Part shown: piece by piece, positions 50,701 to 59,832 of the stretch | Layout: every line of letters begins with the position of its first letter | Numbering within the stretch: the first letter of the stretch is position 1 | From: Burkholderia sp. | Lineage (GTDB): Bacteria; Pseudomonadota; Gammaproteobacteria; Burkholderiales; Burkholderiaceae | Length of the DNA stretch: 64,000 bases | Reading direction: 5' to 3' | Assembly (NCBI GenBank): GCA_031253835.1 | Contig: JAIRVP010000044.1 | Coordinates: 1 to 64,000, forward strand | The notes under the pieces: model-generated | Database searches by the model: none | Told to the model about the DNA's origin: nothing | The model's input: only the letters and a program-made list of their open reading frames with translations | Program-made: the position numbers and the translations under genes

Positions 50701-53397
50701 ATGTCCGCTGTACCGAACGAAGTGATGAAATATGTCGCCGCCGAACGTGACGACGACCCGCAAGAAACCGTCGAGTGGCTGGAGTCGCTCGATGGCGTGA
50801 TCTCCTCCGTGGGCACCGGCCGCGCGCATTACCTGATCGAAAAGCAGATCGAGTTCGCCCGCATGCACGGCGAACACCTGCCGTTCTCCGCCAACACCCC
50901 GTACATCAACACGATTCCGGTCGCCGGCCAGGCGAAGATCCCGGGCGACCAGGACATCGAGCACCGCATCCGTTCGTACACGCGCTGGAACGCGCTGGCG
51001 ATGGTGCTGCGTGCAGGCAAGGACACGAACGTCGGCGGCCACATCGCATCGTTTGCATCGGCCGCGACGCTCTATGACGTCGGCTACAACCACTTCTGGC
51101 ACGCAGCGTCCGACCAGCACGGCGGCGACCTCGTGTTCGTGCAGGGCCACTCGTCGCCGGGCGTGTACTCGCGCGCGTTCCTGCTCGGCCGCCTGAAGGA
51201 AGAGCAGCTCGACAACTTCCGCCAGGAAGTCGACGGCCAGGGCATCTCGTCGTACCCGCACCCGTGGCTGATGCCGGACTTCTGGCAGTTCCCGACCGTG
51301 TCGATGGGTCTCGGCCCGATCATGGCGATCTACCAGGCGCGCTTCATGAAGTACCTGGAAGCACGCGGCATCGCGAAGACGGAAGGCCGCAAGGTGTGGG
51401 CGTTCCTCGGCGACGGCGAGACGGACGAACCGGAATCGCTCGGCGCGATCGGGATGGCGAGCCGCGAGAAGCTCGACAACCTCGTGTTCGTGATCAACTG
51501 CAACCTGCAGCGTCTCGACGGCCCGGTGCGCGGCAACGGCAAGATCATCCAGGAACTCGAATCGGAATTCCGCGGCGCCGGCTGGAACGTGATCAAGGTC
51601 ATCTGGGGCAGCCGCTGGGATGCGCTGTTCGCCCGCGACAAGTCGGGTGCGCTGATGCGCCGCATGATGGAAGCCGTCGACGGCGAATACCAGACGTACA
51701 AGTCGGAGTCGGGCGCGTTCGTTCGCGAGCACTTCTTCAACACGCCTGAACTGAAGGCACTGGTTGCCGACTGGTCGGACGACGACATCTGGGCGCTGAA
51801 CCGCGGCGGCCACGATCCGCACAAGATCTACGCGGCGTTCCACGAAGCGACCAACACGAAGGGCGCGCCGACCGTCATCCTCGCGAAGACCATCAAGGGC
51901 TACGGGATGGGCGAGTCGGGCCAGGCGATGAACATCACGCACCAGCAGAAGAAGCTGCCGGTCGAGCAACTGAAGAAGTTCCGTGACCAGTTCCGCCTGC
52001 CGATCACCGACGAGCAGATCGCCGACGTGCCGTACCTCAAGTTCGAGGAAGGCTCGAAGGAACTCGAATACATGCGCCAGAAGCGCATGGACCTCGGCGG
52101 CTACCTGCCGCATCGCCGCGAGAAGGCGACGTCGCTGCCGGTGCCGGCGCTCGACGCGTTCGAGCCGCTCTTGAAGGGCACGGGCGAAGGCCGCGAGATC
52201 TCGACGACGATGGCGTTCGTGCGGATCCTGAACATCCTGCTGAAGGACAAGGCGCTGGGCAAGCGCGTCGTGCCGATCGTCCCGGACGAATCGCGTACGT
52301 TCGGCATGGAAGGCCTGTTCCGCCAGATCGGTATCTGGAACCAGGAAGGCCAGAAGTACGTGCCGGAAGATTCCGACCAGCTGATGTTCTACAAGGAATC
52401 GCAAACCGGCCAGATCCTGCAGGAAGGCATCAACGAAGCGGGCGGCATGTGCGACTGGATCGCGGCGGCGACGTCGTACTCGACGCACGGCGAGATCATG
52501 GTGCCGTTCTACATCTTCTATTCGATGTTCGGCTTCCAGCGGATCGGCGACCTCGCGTGGGCCGCAGGCGACATGCGTTCGCGCGGCTTCCTGCTCGGCG
52601 GTACCGCGGGCCGCACGACGCTGAACGGCGAAGGCCTGCAGCACGAAGACGGTCACTCGCTCCTGTGGGCGGCATCGGTGCCGAACTGCGTGAGCTACGA
52701 CCCGACGTTCGGCTATGAACTCGCGGTGATCATCCAGGACGGCCTGCGCCGCATGGTGCAGGACCAGGAAGACGTGTACTACTACGTCACGGTGATGAAC
52801 GAGAACTACGAGCACCCGGCGATTCCGCAGGGCGAGCACGTGGCGGCCGACATCATCAAGGGCATGTACGCGTTCAAGAAGGCCGACGCCGACAAGAAGG
52901 CGCCGCGCGTCCAGCTGCTCGGCGCGGGCACGATCTTCAACGAAGTGATCGCTGCCGCCGACCTGCTGAAGAACGACTGGGGCGTCGCTGCCGACCTGTG
53001 GAGCGTGCCGAGCTTCACCGAGCTCGCGCGTGAAGGCCACCAGGTCGAACGCTGGAACCTGCTCCATCCGACCGAAGAGCGTCGCCTGTCGCACGTGCAG
53101 AAGTGCCTGAAGGACACGCAGGGCCCGGTCATCGCATCGACCGACTACGTCCGCGCACTGGTCGACCAGATCCGCGGCCAGGTCGATCGCCGCTTCGTCG
53201 TGCTGGGCACGGACGGCTTCGGCCGCTCGGATACCCGCGAGAAGCTGCGTCACTTCTTCGAAGTCGACCGTCACTGGGTCACCGTCGCCGCGCTCAACGC
53301 GCTGGCCGACGAAGGCACGATCGAGCGCAAGGTGGTCGCGGACGCGATTGCCAAGTACAACCTCGATCCGTCCAAGCCCAACCCGATGACCGTTTAA
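50701..53397 (+). CDS. aceE: Pyruvate dehydrogenase E1 component, homodimeric type
   Basis: This 898-residue thiamine-diphosphate enzyme decarboxylates pyruvate and passes the acetyl group to the lipoyl arms of E2. It is the single-chain (alpha2) E1 typical of proteobacteria. Visible marks include HFWHAASDQHGGDLVFVQGHSSPGVYSRAFL, the ThDP-binding FLGDGETDEPESLGAI, the following VFVINCNLQRLDGPVRGNGKIIQELE, and ESQTGQILQEGINEAGGMCDWIAAATSYSTHG. The ribosome-binding AGGAG lies 7 bases upstream. Codon use is biased as in highly expressed genes. It heads aceE-aceF-lpdA. Confidence 0.98.
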   Translation: MSAVPNEVMKYVAAERDDDPQETVEWLESLDGVISSVGTGRAHYLIEKQIEFARMHGEHLPFSANTPYINTIPVAGQAKIPGDQDIEHRIRSYTRWNALAMVLRAGKDTNVGGHIASFASAATLYDVGYNHFWHAASDQHGGDLVFVQGHSSPGVYSRAFLLGRLKEEQLDNFRQEVDGQGISSYPHPWLMPDFWQFPTVSMGLGPIMAIYQARFMKYLEARGIAKTEGRKVWAFLGDGETDEPESLGAIGMASREKLDNLVFVINCNLQRLDGPVRGNGKIIQELESEFRGAGWNVIKVIWGSRWDALFARDKSGALMRRMMEAVDGEYQTYKSESGAFVREHFFNTPELKALVADWSDDDIWALNRGGHDPHKIYAAFHEATNTKGAPTVILAKTIKGYGMGESGQAMNITHQQKKLPVEQLKKFRDQFRLPITDEQIADVPYLKFEEGSKELEYMRQKRMDLGGYLPHRREKATSLPVPALDAFEPLLKGTGEGREISTTMAFVRILNILLKDKALGKRVVPIVPDESRTFGMEGLFRQIGIWNQEGQKYVPEDSDQLMFYKESQTGQILQEGINEAGGMCDWIAAATSYSTHGEIMVPFYIFYSMFGFQRIGDLAWAAGDMRSRGFLLGGTAGRTTLNGEGLQHEDGHSLLWAASVPNCVSYDPTFGYELAVIIQDGLRRMVQDQEDVYYYVTVMNENYEHPAIPQGEHVAADIIKGMYAFKKADADKKAPRVQLLGAGTIFNEVIAAADLLKNDWGVAADLWSVPSFTELAREGHQVERWNLLHPTEERRLSHVQKCLKDTQGPVIASTDYVRALVDQIRGQVDRRFVVLGTDGFGRSDTREKLRHFFEVDRHWVTVAALNALADEGTIERKVVADAIAKYNLDPSKPNPMTV

Positions 53398-53465
53398 CGC
53401 ACACGCCGTGTGATGCCGCGCGCCGCTCCCGCGAGGAGCGCGCGCGGCCATGGAGACAGAAACAG

Positions 53466-55097
53466 ATGAGTCAAGCGATCGAAGTGAAGGTGCCGGATAT
53501 CGGCGATTACAAGGACGTGCCGGTGATCGAGATCGGCGTGAAGGTCGGCGATACGGTCGAGCCCGAGCAGTCGCTCGTCACGCTCGAGTCCGACAAGGCG
53601 ACGATGGACGTCCCGAGCCCGGTAGGCGGCGTCGTGAAGGAAATCAAGGTCAAGGTGGGCGATTCCGTGTCGGAAGGCTCGCTGATCATCCTGCTCGAAG
53701 GCGGCGCCGCGGCGCAGGCCAACGGCGCGGCCGCACCGGCTCCGGCAGCCGCGCCGGCGCCGGCCGCTGCAGCCCCGGCGGCTGCACCGGCAGCAGCCGG
53801 CGGCACGCTCGAAGTGAAGGTGCCCGACATCGGTGACTACAAGGACGTGCCGGTGATCGAGATCGGCGTGAAGGTCGGCGACACGGTCGAGAAGGAACAG
53901 TCGCTCGTCACGCTCGAGTCGGACAAGGCGACGATGGACGTGCCGAGCCCGGCCGCCGGCGTCGTGAAGGATATCAAGGTCAAGGTGGGCGATTCGGTGT
54001 CGGAAGGCACGCTGATCGTGCTGCTCGAAGCCGCAGGCGCCCCGGCTGCCGCCCCGCAGGCGAGCGCACCGGCTCCGGCCGCCGCCGCGCCGGCACCGGC
54101 TGCCGCACCGGCCCCCGCGAAGGCTGCGCCGGCACCGGCCGCTGCCGCACCGGCCGCCGCGCCGTCGGGTGAATACCGCGCCAGCCACGCGTCGCCGTCG
54201 GTGCGCAAGTTCGCGCGCGAACTCGGCGTCGAAGTCGCACGCGTGCAGGGTTCGGGTCCGAAGGGCCGCATTACGAAGGAAGACGTCACGGGCTTCGTGA
54301 AGGGCGTGATGACGGGCCAGCGCGCGGCACCGGGCGCGGCAGCCGCGCCGGCAGGCGGCGGCGAGCTGAACCTGCTGCCGTGGCCGAAGGTCGACTTCTC
54401 GAAGTTCGGCCCGTTCGAGGCGAAGCCGCTGTCGCGCATCAAGAAGATCTCGGGCGCGAACCTGCATCGCAACTGGGTGATGATCCCGCACGTCACGAAC
54501 AACGACGAAGCGGACATCACCGAGCTCGAAGCGCTGCGTGTCCAGCTGAACAAGGAAAACGAGAAAGCGGGCGTGAAGTTCACGATGCTCGCGTTCGTGA
54601 TCAAGGCAGTCGTCGCCGCACTGAAGAAATTCCCGACCTTCAACGCGAGCCTCGACGGCGACAACCTCGTGTTCAAGCAGTACTTCCACGTCGGTTTCGC
54701 GGCCGATACGCCGAACGGCCTCGTCGTGCCGGTGATCCGCGATGCGGACAAGAAGGGCCTCGTCGACATCGCGAAGGAAATGAGCGACCTGTCGAAGGCC
54801 GCGCGCGAAGGCAAGCTGAAGCCGGACCAGATGCAGGGCGGCTGCTTCTCGATCTCGTCGCTCGGCGGGATCGGCGGCACGAACTTCACGCCGATCATCA
54901 ACGCGCCGGAAGTGGCGATCCTCGGGTTGTCGCGCGGGCAGATGAAGCCGGTGTGGGACGGCAAGCAGTTCGTGCCGCGTCTCATGCTGCCGCTGTCGCT
55001 GTCGTATGACCATCGCGTGATCGACGGCGCGGAAGCCGCGCGGTTCAACGCGTATCTCGGCGCGTTGCTCGGCGATTTCCGTCGCATCGCTCTTTGA
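53466..55097 (+). CDS. aceF: Dihydrolipoamide acetyltransferase (pyruvate dehydrogenase E2)
   Basis: This 543-residue core of the complex has two lipoyl domains (about 3-76 and 113-186), each with the lipoylated lysine in ESDKATMDVP. They are joined by alanine/proline linkers and followed by an E1/E3-binding domain (SPSVRKFARELGVEVARVQGSGPKGRITKEDV) and the catalytic domain ending in SYDHRVIDGAEAARF (HxxxDG). It transfers the acetyl group to CoA. The two lipoyl domains are nearly identical in DNA as well, offset by 330 bases. It lies 68 bases after aceE, with GGAG upstream of its ATG. Confidence 0.98.
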   Translation: MSQAIEVKVPDIGDYKDVPVIEIGVKVGDTVEPEQSLVTLESDKATMDVPSPVGGVVKEIKVKVGDSVSEGSLIILLEGGAAAQANGAAAPAPAAAPAPAAAAPAAAPAAAGGTLEVKVPDIGDYKDVPVIEIGVKVGDTVEKEQSLVTLESDKATMDVPSPAAGVVKDIKVKVGDSVSEGTLIVLLEAAGAPAAAPQASAPAPAAAAPAPAAAPAPAKAAPAPAAAAPAAAPSGEYRASHASPSVRKFARELGVEVARVQGSGPKGRITKEDVTGFVKGVMTGQRAAPGAAAAPAGGGELNLLPWPKVDFSKFGPFEAKPLSRIKKISGANLHRNWVMIPHVTNNDEADITELEALRVQLNKENEKAGVKFTMLAFVIKAVVAALKKFPTFNASLDGDNLVFKQYFHVGFAADTPNGLVVPVIRDADKKGLVDIAKEMSDLSKAAREGKLKPDQMQGGCFSISSLGGIGGTNFTPIINAPEVAILGLSRGQMKPVWDGKQFVPRLMLPLSLSYDHRVIDGAEAARFNAYLGALLGDFRRIAL

Positions 55098-55189
55098 TGA
55101 GCGGGGAGAGTGCTCGCGGGGGCGTGGTTGTGTGTCGGTTCTCCACGCCCTTGTCGTTGAACCTGTTTCGCTAACGGTCTATTAGCGTC

Positions 55190-55258
55190 GCCCCTGCGCG
55201 GGGCGGCGGTCACTTTTCTTTGTCTTCCAAAGAAAAGTAACCAAAAGAAAGGCGCGTC
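55190..55258. repeat. Intergenic palindromic element between aceF and lpdA
   Basis: A conspicuous AT-rich inverted repeat ACTTTTCTTTG (55212-55222) / CAAAGAAAAGT (55228-55238) sits between CCCCTGCGCGGGGC and ACCAAAAGAAAGGCG. I recall near-identical TCACTTTTCTTTG...CAAAGAAAAGT-type sequences between many genes of Burkholderia and relatives, so this is probably one copy of a dispersed repeat. It separates lpdA from aceEF by 278 bases and could act in RNA processing or attenuation. Confidence 0.6.
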
Positions 55259-55375
55259 CTTGGGCGGACGGCAAAGGTGGTCCTGCCCAGCTTCGCGTTC
55301 TTTTGCCCGACCGTCTTCAGGTTCTTTCGCGGGTTCCTCCCCCTCTGTCTGCAGTCAATCAAGAAGGGGACAGTA

Positions 55376-57139
55376 ATGAGTCTCATCGAAGTCAAGGTTC
55401 CGGATATCGGCGATTTCAGCGGCGTCGACGTCATCGAAGTCAACGTGAAACCCGGCGACGTGATCGAAAAAGAGCAAACGCTCATCACGCTCGAATCCGA
55501 CAAAGCCTCCATGGAAGTGCCCAGCGACGTCGCCGGCACCGTCAAGGAAATCAAGGTCAAAGCCGGCGAGAAGGTCTCGCAAGGCACCGTCATCGCCATC
55601 GTCGAAGCCTCGGCTGGCGCCGCTGCGCCCGCGAAGGCGCCCGAGGCAGCCAAGCCCGCGGCCGCCGCGCCCGCACCGGCCGCCGCTCCGGCGCCCGCGC
55701 CGCAAGCCGGCAGCTACGCCGGCGCAGCCGACATCGAGTGCGACATGCTCGTGCTCGGCGCCGGCCCCGGCGGCTACTCGGCCGCGTTCCGCGCGGCCGA
55801 CCTCGGCATGAAGACCGTGCTCGTCGAACGCTACTCGACGCTCGGCGGCGTGTGCCTGAACGTGGGCTGCATCCCGTCGAAAGCGCTGCTGCATACGTCG
55901 CTCGTCGTCGAGGAAGCCGCGGCGCTCGCGTCGCACGGCATCACGTTCGGCAAGCCGCAGGTCGACCTCGACAAGCTGCGCGACTTCAAGGGCGGCGTCG
56001 TCAAGAAACTGACGACGGGCCTCGCCGGCATGGCCAAGGCACGCAAGGTCGAAGTGGTCACGGGCGTCGGCGCATTCGTCGATCCGTTCCACATGGAAGT
56101 GCAGGGCGAAAACGGCAAGAAGGTCGTGAAGTTCAAGCAGGCGATCATCGCCGCGGGCTCGCAAGCCGTGAAGCTGCCGTTCATGCCGGAAGACCCGCGC
56201 GTCGTCGATTCGACCGGCGCGCTCGAACTGCGCCAGCTGCCGAAGCGCATGCTCGTGATCGGCGGCGGCATCATCGGCCTCGAAATGGCCACGGTGTACT
56301 CGACGCTCGGCGCCGAGATCGACGTCGTCGAAATGATGGACGGCCTGATGATGGGCGCGGACCGCGATCTCGTGAAGGTCTGGGAAAAGTACAACGCGAA
56401 GCGCTTCGGCAACGTGATGCTGAAGACCAAGACGGTCGGCGCGGAAGCGAAGGAAGACGGCATCTACGTGAAGTTCGAGGGCGAGAAGGCGCCGGCGGAA
56501 GCGCAGCGCTACGACCTCGTGCTCGTCGCGGTGGGCCGCAGCCCGAACGGCAAGAAGATCGGTGCCGACAAGGCCGGCGTCGCGGTCACGGACCGCGGCT
56601 TCATCGACGTCGACAAGCAGCTGCGCACGAACGTCCCGCACATCTTCGCGATCGGCGATATCGTCGGCCAGCCGATGCTCGCGCACAAGGCCGTGCATGA
56701 AGGCCACGTCGCAGCGGAAGCCGCGCACGGCGAGAAGGCGTACTTCGACGCGCTGCAGATCCCGTCGGTGGCGTACACCGATCCGGAAGTGGCGTGGGCC
56801 GGCAAGACGGAAGACCAGTGCAAGGCCGAAGGCATCAAGTACGGCAAGGCCGTGTTCCCGTGGGCTGCGTCGGGCCGCGCGATCGCGAACGGCCGCGACG
56901 AAGGCTTCACGAAGCTGATCTTCGACGAGGAAACCCATCGCGTGATCGGCGGCGCAATCGTCGGCCTGAACGCCGGCGACCTGATCAGCGAAGTGTGCCT
57001 CGCCGTCGAGATGGGCGCGGACGCGGAAGACATCGGCAAGACGATCCATCCGCACCCGACGCTCGGCGAATCGGTCGGCATGGCCGCCGAACTGTACGAA
57101 GGCGTCTGTACGGACCTGCCGCCGCAACGCAAGAAGTAA
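55376..57139 (+). CDS. lpdA: Dihydrolipoamide dehydrogenase with N-terminal lipoyl domain (E3)
   Basis: This 587-residue flavoprotein reoxidises the lipoyl arms of E2 with NAD. Unlike the common 470-residue E3, it starts with a lipoyl domain (about 1-75, lysine in ESDKASMEVP) and an alanine/proline linker to about 118. The oxidoreductase begins with the FAD-binding DMLVLGAGPGGYSAAFRAAD, the redox disulfide in GGVCLNVGCIPSK, the NAD-binding VIGGGIIGLEMATVY, and ends with the active-site HPHPTLGE. Such lipoyl-E3 fusions occur in the pyruvate dehydrogenase complex of betaproteobacteria. GGGG lies 6 bases before the start. Confidence 0.97.
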   Translation: MSLIEVKVPDIGDFSGVDVIEVNVKPGDVIEKEQTLITLESDKASMEVPSDVAGTVKEIKVKAGEKVSQGTVIAIVEASAGAAAPAKAPEAAKPAAAAPAPAAAPAPAPQAGSYAGAADIECDMLVLGAGPGGYSAAFRAADLGMKTVLVERYSTLGGVCLNVGCIPSKALLHTSLVVEEAAALASHGITFGKPQVDLDKLRDFKGGVVKKLTTGLAGMAKARKVEVVTGVGAFVDPFHMEVQGENGKKVVKFKQAIIAAGSQAVKLPFMPEDPRVVDSTGALELRQLPKRMLVIGGGIIGLEMATVYSTLGAEIDVVEMMDGLMMGADRDLVKVWEKYNAKRFGNVMLKTKTVGAEAKEDGIYVKFEGEKAPAEAQRYDLVLVAVGRSPNGKKIGADKAGVAVTDRGFIDVDKQLRTNVPHIFAIGDIVGQPMLAHKAVHEGHVAAEAAHGEKAYFDALQIPSVAYTDPEVAWAGKTEDQCKAEGIKYGKAVFPWAASGRAIANGRDEGFTKLIFDEETHRVIGGAIVGLNAGDLISEVCLAVEMGADAEDIGKTIHPHPTLGESVGMAAELYEGVCTDLPPQRKK

Positions 57140-57172
57140 CGCGACCGGCACGGCCGGCCATGCGCCGGCCGC

Positions 57173-57217
57173 AAAAAACGCCGCCGTCCGGGCACTCCGG
57201 GCGGCGGCGTTTTCTTT
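57173..57217. terminator. Terminator after lpdA
   Basis: AACGCCGCC and its partner GGCGGCGTT enclose a second small CCGG/CCGG pairing, with A-rich sequence before and TTTTCTTTC after. The stem spans about 57178-57212. It ends the pyruvate dehydrogenase operon. Confidence 0.85.
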
Positions 57218-57300
57218 CATGCGCAGCCGGCGCGATGGTCAAACGGGCGTTCGAAACCGGCTGGCGGCTGCCGGTTCGCGCACGTTCCGGCGCCGGAAAC

Positions 57301-57324
57301 GAAAAAGCCGCGCTGGGCGCGGCT
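57301..57324 (-). terminator. Terminator after the phasin gene
   Basis: On the minus strand AGCCGCGC-CCA-GCGCGGCT (plus 57306-57324) is followed by TTTTCGTTTC. It lies 21 bases beyond the phasin stop codon. Confidence 0.85.
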
Positions 57325-57344
57325 CTTTCAGGAGCAGGGGACGC

Positions 57345-57911
57345 TTACGCGGCCGGCTTGCTCGAACGACGTGCAGCAGCGGCGGTCGCAGCCTTCGTGG
57401 CGACGGCGGCAGCGGCATTGAAGTTCGTTTCAGCGATTTCGACGGCTTGCTTCGTCGCCTTCTGAACCGTTTCGTACGTCGTGTTCGCAGCGTTCAGTGC
57501 CGACTTCAGTGCGGCGACAGCCGTTTCCGAACCGGCCGGGGCGTTCTTCGCGACGTTGTCGACGAGTGCCTGGACCTTCTTGTTCTGCTCTTCGAATTGC
57601 GCTTCGGCAACCTTCGCGAACTCGGCTTGCGTCGACGATGCGATTTCGTACAGGTGACGGCCGTACGACAGCACCTTTTCAGCGACCGGCTGCGACAGGC
57701 TGGCTTGCAGTGCGATCAGTTCCTGAGCGTCCTTCACCGACAGCAGACGCTGTGCGTTTTCCTGGCCCTCGGCCAGCGTCGACTTCACGACCTGCAGGTT
57801 GAGTTCGATCAGCTTTTCGACGCCTTCGAATGCCTTGGTCGTCAGACCGAACAGGCTTTCGAGGTTGGCTTTTTGTGCAGCGGCGATTTGCTCGGGGGTC
57901 AGCAAGGACAT
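57345..57911 (-). CDS. phaP: Phasin (polyhydroxyalkanoate granule protein)
   Basis: This 188-residue protein coats PHA granules. It is the proteobacterial phasin type (Phasin_2): MSLLTPEQIAAAQKANLESLFGLTTKAFEGVEKLIELNLQVVKSTLAEGQ is followed by long amphipathic helices and an alanine-rich C-terminus (ATKAATAAAARRSSKPAA). No membrane helix or signal is present. The ribosome-binding AGGAG is 7 bases upstream. Codon use is biased toward high expression, as expected for an abundant granule protein. Its promoter carries two PhaR-like operators, so it should be released from repression when PHA granules form. Confidence 0.95.
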   Translation of the reverse strand: MSLLTPEQIAAAQKANLESLFGLTTKAFEGVEKLIELNLQVVKSTLAEGQENAQRLLSVKDAQELIALQASLSQPVAEKVLSYGRHLYEIASSTQAEFAKVAEAQFEEQNKKVQALVDNVAKNAPAGSETAVAALKSALNAANTTYETVQKATKQAVEIAETNFNAAAAVATKAATAAAARRSSKPAA

Positions 57912-57990
57912 GTCAAGCTCCTGAAAAGCGATCGCGTCGATCGCAGGGTAAAGGGCACTACGCTGGGGAACCTCGGATGTGCGTGCTTTG

Positions 57991-58061
57991 TGCAACGCAG
58001 CAATGAGGCGTATTTTAGGGCAGAGAAAACGGATGTCAAGTATTTTTTGTGCGTTGCACAA
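57991..58061 (-). promoter_or_regulatory. Phasin promoter with two PhaR-like operators
   Basis: On the minus strand TTGACA (58039-58034) and TAAAAT (58017-58012) are 16 bases apart. TGC-N3-GCA sites lie on either side: TGCAACGCA at 57991-57999 just past the start point, and the perfect palindrome TTGTGC-GTT-GCACAA at 58047-58061 upstream of the -35. TGC-N3-GCA is the core I associate with PhaR. Confidence 0.75.
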
Positions 58062-58564
58062 TCGCGACAAATTATCGATAAAACAACGAGTTATCGTGGT
58101 CGTTCGGAATCGGTTTCACGCGTGATCCCACATGGTGCGCACGGCCGCGGGGCAAGCGTGGCGCACCACGATCATGCACAGGTAAACCTGACAGGCCTAT
58201 GGAACGTTATCCTTCTGTCCTTGTCGAAAAACGCGCTGTTTCGATGCGCGTGCCGTGGCGACGTGCCGCCGCCACGGTCGAGACCGGCGCCTTTGGCACG
58301 CCGAGCACCGGATACGTAGTTTCCCCGCTTTAAATCGCCTCCAAAGTGACGTTATCTCAATTAACCGTGTGGTAATCGGGAGACGGGCGCTGTCGGGCAG
58401 TGCACCCATGAGTTTTTTCGATGGGGGCGGGAGGGTTCATTGGTCTGAGGTTGACCGACCCTTACATTCCGGTTTAACGACGATCGGTAAGTGCCTAATA
58501 TTGCTCTTTTTTTCAGCTTTAACTACACTTGCGGAAACCTCCCGCCCGCTTTGTCCAGACCCCA
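58062..58564. other. Spacer between phasin promoter and PBP7-like gene
   Basis: No gene is visible. Near the phasin side CGATAA (58076-58081) and TTATCG (58091-58096) form a short inverted repeat. A possible plus-strand promoter for the downstream gene is TTGACC (58451-58456), a 16-base spacer and TTTAAC (58473-58478), a weak -10. The middle of the stretch shows nothing I can name. Confidence 0.45.
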
Positions 58565-59722
58565 ATGAAAGCCGAATCGTTTTCACCACGCAGATTGTTG
58601 CAGAGCATGACGCTCGGCACGGCTGTGTCGGTCGCAGTCGCCTTGCTGGCGACCACCGCGTCCGTCGTGCCTGCTGACGCCTTTGCCGCCACTGCGAAGA
58701 CCCAACAAGCCGCCAAGAAAAAGGCCGTCGCTCCTGCTTCGTCAGCGAAGAAGAAGTCGGCCAAGGCGACGTCCGACAAATCCGCCAAGGTCGCTGCGGC
58801 CGATGCGCCGCGCGCGAAAGCGTCGCGAAAGCGCATGACGCTCGCGGCGGGCGGCCATCGCGGCGCGGTCCGCAAGGTCGCGTTCCAGCCGCGCCGGCCG
58901 ACGGTCGGCCAGGCGTTCGGCCTGCACGACACGCCGGACGCGCTCGCGCTGCGTTCGAGCGTCGCGTACGTCGTCGACCAGAATTCCGGCGAGCCGCTGT
59001 TCGACAAGAATTCACACGCCGTCGTGCCGATCGCGTCGATCTCGAAGCTGATGACGGCGATGGTCGTGCTCGACTCGAAGTCGCCGATGACCGACCAGAT
59101 CGAAGTCACCGACGAAGACCGCGACTACGAGAAGGGCACGGGCTCGCGCCTGTCGGTCGGCTCGGTGCTGTCGCGCGAGGACATGCTGCACATCGCGCTG
59201 ATGGCGTCGGAAAACCGCGCAGCCGCGTCGCTGTCGCGCTACTACGCGGGCGGCCGTCCGGCGTTCATCGCCGCGATGAACGCGAAGGCGAAGGCACTCG
59301 GCATGACCGATACGCACTTCGAGAATTCGACGGGCCTGTCGAGTTCGAACGTGTCGAGCGCACGCGACCTCGTGAAGATGGTCAACGCGGCGTACCAGTA
59401 CCCGATGATTCGTCAGTTTTCGACCGATCGCACGTATGAGGTGTACACGGGCAAGCGCAACCTGGTCTACAACAGCACCAATGCGCTGATCCGCGGCAAC
59501 GGCTCGTGGGACATCGGCCTGCAGAAGACGGGCTTCATCAACGAAGCAGGCGAATGCCTCGTGATGCAGGCGACGATCCACGGCCGGCCGATGGTGATGG
59601 TGCTGCTCGATTCGTTCGGCAAGTATTCGCGCTTCGCCGACGCATCGCGCCTGCGCAACTGGCTCGACGCCGGCGGCGGCGAGCGCCTGACGGCAGCCAA
59701 CACGCCGAACGGCGGCACCTGA
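58565..59722 (+). CDS. pbpG: D-alanyl-D-alanine endopeptidase (PBP7/PbpG-like, S11 family)
   Basis: This 385-residue periplasmic low-molecular-weight penicillin-binding protein has an N-terminal signal-like segment (LQSMTLGTAVSVAVALLATTASVVPADAFA). A lysine/alanine-rich spacer and a basic linker (to about 120) precede the S11 domain: SxxK in VVPIASISKLMTAM, SxN in SENRAAASL and KTG in LQKTGFINEAG. It should cut peptide cross-links or stem peptides in peptidoglycan. The lysine-rich region (AKKKAVAPASSAKKKSAKAT) before the catalytic domain is longer than in E. coli PBP7. Confidence 0.93.
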   Translation: MKAESFSPRRLLQSMTLGTAVSVAVALLATTASVVPADAFAATAKTQQAAKKKAVAPASSAKKKSAKATSDKSAKVAAADAPRAKASRKRMTLAAGGHRGAVRKVAFQPRRPTVGQAFGLHDTPDALALRSSVAYVVDQNSGEPLFDKNSHAVVPIASISKLMTAMVVLDSKSPMTDQIEVTDEDRDYEKGTGSRLSVGSVLSREDMLHIALMASENRAAASLSRYYAGGRPAFIAAMNAKAKALGMTDTHFENSTGLSSSNVSSARDLVKMVNAAYQYPMIRQFSTDRTYEVYTGKRNLVYNSTNALIRGNGSWDIGLQKTGFINEAGECLVMQATIHGRPMVMVLLDSFGKYSRFADASRLRNWLDAGGGERLTAANTPNGGT

Positions 59723-59766
59723 TCGCGTCGCGGCGGTTCGCCGCCGCTTCGCAGGCTGCAACAAGA

Positions 59767-59793
59767 AAGCCCCGCAATCGCGGGGCTTTTTTT
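59767..59793 (+). terminator. Terminator after the PBP7-like gene
   Basis: AAGCCCCGC (59767-59775) pairs with GCGGGGCTT (59780-59788) around AATC and is followed by further T. Confidence 0.92.
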
Positions 59794-59832
59794 CGTCCGG
59801 CGGAACCGGAGCCGAGGGCCGGAGAGGGCGGC

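Noticed and set aside
53394..55213. Long minus-strand frames opposite aceF and aceE
   Set aside because: They mirror the lipoyl and catalytic domains of the real genes and contain only low-complexity translations.
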